NCBI RefSeq assembly: GCF_002531825.1
Contig: NZ_NWSX01000029.1
Location: 1 to 64,000, forward strand
Source: Rhizobium sp. J15
GTDB taxonomy: Bacteria; Pseudomonadota; Alphaproteobacteria; Rhizobiales; Rhizobiaceae
Length of the DNA: 64,000 bases
Direction of reading: 5' to 3'
Shown here: piece after piece, positions 61,553 through 64,000 of the stretch
How positions within the stretch are numbered: position 1 is the stretch's first letter
How the letters are laid out: each line of letters begins with the position of its first letter
Made by a program: the position numbers and the translations under genes
The notes under the pieces: model-generated
Databases searched by the model: none
Seen by the model: only the letters and a program-made list of their open reading frames with translations
What the model was told of the DNA's origin: nothing

Positions 61553-61966
61553 ATGACGAACAAAGGCATCCGGCGCATCGCAACCTTCAACCGCACCGCA
61601 CTGATCTGCGCCGCGGCGGCGATGGCGCTTGCCGGATGCAATCTGACGGCGGAAGAGAAGGCGGCAGCCGCGGCCAAGCGAGCGGCCCCGACCGCCGTCG
61701 TCATGCCGGCCACCAAGGGCGAAGCGGTCGAAGGCGGGCTTGCAAAGTCGCCCGACGGCTATCCGAATTTCGGCGCGCCGCTGACGGCCGCCAATGTGCA
61801 GATGAGCGACGAGCAGGCGGCCGAATTGCAGCATCAGCTGACCGCGCTCGCCGCCCGGCGCAAGACCGGCGCGATCTCCGAAGCCGAATATCAGGCCAAG
61901 GTCGCCGAGATGCGCCGGCTCGCCGCCGAGCACGGCACCGAGACGCTCTCCGAAATCTCCAAATAA
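61553..61966 (+). CDS. Small lipoprotein with SHOCT-like C terminus
   Basis: 137 residues. The signal peptide ends with a good lipobox, AMALAGC (C29), so it should be membrane-anchored in the envelope. The C-terminal stretch LTALAARRKTGAISEAEYQA resembles a SHOCT motif. Function unknown. Divergent from phaC with a 105-base gap that must hold both promoters. A short TTGCCT-TTC-AGGCAATTT hairpin at 61970-61987 may end its transcript. Confidence 0.75.
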   Translation: MTNKGIRRIATFNRTALICAAAAMALAGCNLTAEEKAAAAAKRAAPTAVVMPATKGEAVEGGLAKSPDGYPNFGAPLTAANVQMSDEQAAELQHQLTALAARRKTGAISEAEYQAKVAEMRRLAAEHGTETLSEISK

Positions 61967-61969
61967 ACC

Positions 61970-61987
61970 TTGCCTTTCAGGCAATTT
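61970..61987 (+). terminator. Weak terminator after the lipoprotein gene
   Basis: 6-bp stem TTGCCT/AGGCAA with a 3-base loop, followed by TTT only. Confidence 0.35.
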
Positions 61988-62189
61988 GGACGCAAAGCCT
62001 TCGGCAGGGATCGGAAGATGCAATTTTCCCGATAATGCGTGCCAGCGCGGCCTTTCCGTCAAAGATTTGCCGCGTGACTTGGGTCTGATGAAATACGGCG
62101 TTGCGATTCTGAAGTTCGTGTCGCAGCCGCCGGGAGACGGAACGAACTTCGACCGCGGCCCGAAATGCCGCCTTTCCATGGGGAATGAA

Positions 62190-63407
62190 ATGGAAGAGTT
62201 TCACAAAGTCCGGCGTTTGCCGCCTTATGTTTTCGAACAGGTCAACCGTTTGAAAGCAAGCGCGCGAGCGGGCGGCGCCGATATCATCGATCTCGGCATG
62301 GGAAACCCTGACCTTCCCACTCCCCAGGCGATCGTCGACAAGCTGTGCGAGGTCGTGCAGGATCCGCGCACCCACCGTTATTCCTCCTCCAAGGGTATTC
62401 CGGGCCTACGCCGCGCCCAGGCCGCCTATTACGCCCGCCGTTTCGGCGTCAAGCTCAACCCGGATACGCAGGTGGTCGCCACCCTGGGTTCCAAGGAAGG
62501 CTTCGCCAACATGGCGCAGGCGATCACCGCGCCCGGCGACGTCATCCTCTGCCCGAACCCGACCTATCCGATCCATGCCTTCGGTTTCCTGATGGCAGGC
62601 GGCGTGATCCGTTCCATGTCGGTCGAGCCGGACGAGAGCTTCTTCCCGCCGCTCGAGCGGGCGGTCCGGCATTCGATCCCGAAGCCGCTGGCGCTGATCC
62701 TCAACTATCCCTCGAACCCGACGGCCCTCGTCGCGACGCTCGATTTCTACAAGGACGTCGTCGCCTTCGCCAAGAAGCACGACATCATCGTATTGTCCGA
62801 CCTTGCCTATTCCGAGATCTACTTCGACGGCGCCCCGCCGCCGTCGGTTCTCGAAGTGCCGGGCGCCATGGATGTGACGGTCGAGTTCACCTCGATGTCG
62901 AAGACCTTCTCCATGCCCGGCTGGCGCATGGGCTTTGCCGTCGGCAACGAGCGCCTGATCGCCGCCCTGACGCGCGTGAAGTCCTATCTCGACTACGGCG
63001 CCTTCACGCCGATCCAGGTGGCGGCGACCCATGCGCTGAACGGCGACGGTTCCGACATCGCGGAAGTCCGCAACGTCTACAAGCGCCGCCGCGACGTCAT
63101 GGTCGAAAGCTTCGGCAAGGCCGGATTCGAAGTGCCGCCGCCGGCTGCCACCATGTTCGCCTGGGCGAAGATCCCGGAAAAGTTCCGTCATCTCGGCTCG
63201 CTTGAGTTTTCCAAGCTGCTGGTCGAGAAGGCCGACGTCGCCGTTGCTCCGGGCATCGGCTTTGGCGAACAGGGTGACGACTACGTTCGTCTGGCGCTTG
63301 TCGAAAACGAACACCGCATCCGCCAGGCTGCGCGCAACATCAAGAAGTTCATGTCGACGGCCGACGAAACGATGCATAACGTCATTTCGTTGAACGCACA
63401 CCGCTAA
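62190..63407 (+). CDS. PLP aminotransferase (alanine/LL-diaminopimelate type)
   Basis: 405 residues from ATG 62190 (MEEFHKVRRLPPYVFEQVN), with TGGGGA 5 bases upstream; ATG 62178 is an alternative, and longer frames upstream look non-coding. Signatures: IIDLGMGNPDLPTPQ, GSKEGFANMAQ, and the PLP lysine in TSMSKTFSMPGWRMGF. Close relatives are annotated as LL-diaminopimelate or AlaC-type alanine aminotransferases. Its place directly before hom (61 bases) suggests an amino acid biosynthetic role and cotranscription. Confidence 0.9.
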   Translation: MEEFHKVRRLPPYVFEQVNRLKASARAGGADIIDLGMGNPDLPTPQAIVDKLCEVVQDPRTHRYSSSKGIPGLRRAQAAYYARRFGVKLNPDTQVVATLGSKEGFANMAQAITAPGDVILCPNPTYPIHAFGFLMAGGVIRSMSVEPDESFFPPLERAVRHSIPKPLALILNYPSNPTALVATLDFYKDVVAFAKKHDIIVLSDLAYSEIYFDGAPPPSVLEVPGAMDVTVEFTSMSKTFSMPGWRMGFAVGNERLIAALTRVKSYLDYGAFTPIQVAATHALNGDGSDIAEVRNVYKRRRDVMVESFGKAGFEVPPPAATMFAWAKIPEKFRHLGSLEFSKLLVEKADVAVAPGIGFGEQGDDYVRLALVENEHRIRQAARNIKKFMSTADETMHNVISLNAHR

Positions 63408-63417
63408 TCCAACTCTC

Positions 63418-63442
63418 CGGCAGCCGCCTTCCGCGGCTGCCG
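63418..63442 (+). other. Hairpin in the leader of hom
   Basis: Perfect 10-bp stem CGGCAGCCGC/GCGGCTGCCG with loop CTTCC, lying in the 61-base gap between the aminotransferase gene and hom. No T tract follows, so it is not a standard terminator; it may stabilise the upstream mRNA or attenuate. Confidence 0.5.
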
Positions 63443-63468
63443 CCACACAGATATTTCAGGATCGATCC

Positions 63469-64000
63469 ATGGCAGATGCCCTCAAAATCGGCATTGCGGG
63501 CTTGGGCACCGTTGGCGCCTCGCTTGTCCGCATCATTCAGCAGAAGAGCAACGAGCTTGCCGTCACCTGCGGGCGTCCGATCACCATCACGGCGGTCTCC
63601 GCGCGCGACAAGACGAGGGATCGCGGCATCGACCTTTCCGGCGTCACATGGTTCGACCGGCCGGAAGAGCTTGCCGAGAAGGGCGATATCGACGTCTTCG
63701 TCGAATTGATGGGCGGCGCCGAAGGGGCGGCCAACGTCTCGGTGCGCACGGCACTGCAGCGTGGTCTCCATGTGGTGACAGCCAACAAGGCGCTGCTTGC
63801 CTATCACGGCGTCGAGCTTGCGACGATCGCGGAAGAGAAGGGCTCGCTCCTGAACTTCGAGGCGGCGGTCGCCGGCGGCATCCCCGTCATCAAGGCGCTG
63901 CGTGAATCGCTGACGGGCAATGCCGTTTCGCGCATCTACGGCATCATGAACGGCACCTGCAATTACATCCTGACCAAGATGGAGAAGGAGGGGCTGTCCT
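63469..64000 (+). CDS. hom: Homoserine dehydrogenase (5' part; runs off the window)
   Basis: The first 177 residues are in the window and the frame is open at the edge. NAD(P)-binding motif GIAGLGTVGASLVRII (residues 8-23); HVVTANKALLAYHG and the catalytic-region start GIMNGTCNYILTKMEKEG identify homoserine dehydrogenase, which reduces aspartate semialdehyde to homoserine for Thr and Met. CAGGA precedes the ATG. It follows an aminotransferase gene, separated by a hairpin. Confidence 0.95.
   Translation, partial: MADALKIGIAGLGTVGASLVRIIQQKSNELAVTCGRPITITAVSARDKTRDRGIDLSGVTWFDRPEELAEKGDIDVFVELMGGAEGAANVSVRTALQRGLHVVTANKALLAYHGVELATIAEEKGSLLNFEAAVAGGIPVIKALRESLTGNAVSRIYGIMNGTCNYILTKMEKEGLS

Overview
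The window reads as a stretch of the main chromosome of a Rhizobium species, most likely in the R. leguminosarum/R. etli group. The reasons are high G+C, a near-canonical ExoR, a class I PHA synthase whose start (MYNKRIKRVLPPEE) resembles the R. etli protein, the alphaproteobacterial gene blocks serS-surE-pcm-nlpD and aroQ-accB-accC-aat, DUF1127 micro-proteins, an alpha-r14 ('cuckoo') type small RNA, and rhizobial intergenic palindromes. There is no phage, IS element, CRISPR array or rRNA operon. The species assignment is an inference made without any database search.

Layout. 0-4.4 kb: a FadL-type outer-membrane protein, exoR (periplasmic regulator of exopolysaccharide), xthA and an ErpA/IscA-type Fe-S carrier. 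4.5-20 kb: a long co-directional housekeeping run, dgt, argS, a large SPOR-domain cell-envelope protein, nagZ, scpA-scpB, tatA-tatB-tatC, serS, surE, pcm and an NlpD-like lipoprotein. 20-27.3 kb: an ATPase, yajC, fused secDF, the homologues of mitochondrial complex I assembly factors NDUFAF3 and NDUFAF6, a small membrane protein and trmFO. 27.3-28.5 kb: a small-gene/RNA island on the minus strand with two DUF1127 genes and hairpins whose loops carry CCUCCC/CUCCUCCC. 28.8-35.8 kb: a DUF2157 + GDYXXLXY membrane pair, tRNA-Leu(UAG), trigger factor, an NTF2-like protein, a B12-binding radical SAM protein and an EEP-family hydrolase. 35.9-40.7 kb: sthA, an FMN-dependent 2-hydroxyacid dehydrogenase bracketed by a complete radC and a broken copy of the radC 3' end, then map.

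40.8-50.6 kb: a TetR regulator, two tiny membrane proteins, ruvX, a UPF0173 hydrolase and the Glu/Asp-tRNA amidotransferase genes. gatC-gatA are separated from gatB by about 2.8 kb of accessory genes (GNAT acetyltransferases, a YjhX/TopAI-type protein, a VOC protein, small hypotheticals). Two more GNAT genes follow gatB, the second of them frameshifted. 50.7-64 kb: an NDUFA12 homologue, DUF2155 and DUF2167 envelope proteins, aat-accC-accB-aroQ, a DsbA-family protein, an aminotransferase, a DUF2778 L,D-transpeptidase-like protein, phaC, a small lipoprotein, a second aminotransferase, and the 5' part of hom, which runs off the window.

Themes. Most genes are core functions: protein export (Tat, Sec), translation (argS, serS, gatCAB, tRNA-Leu, trmFO, map, aat), chromosome segregation (scpAB), and fatty acid and PHB metabolism (accBC, phaC). 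The most interesting non-routine signals are the DUF1127/anti-Shine-Dalgarno RNA island with a shared upstream palindrome, the radC-flanked dehydrogenase insertion, the YjhX-GNAT neighbourhood inside the split gat locus, and the non-catalytic squalene-synthase fold protein next to secDF.
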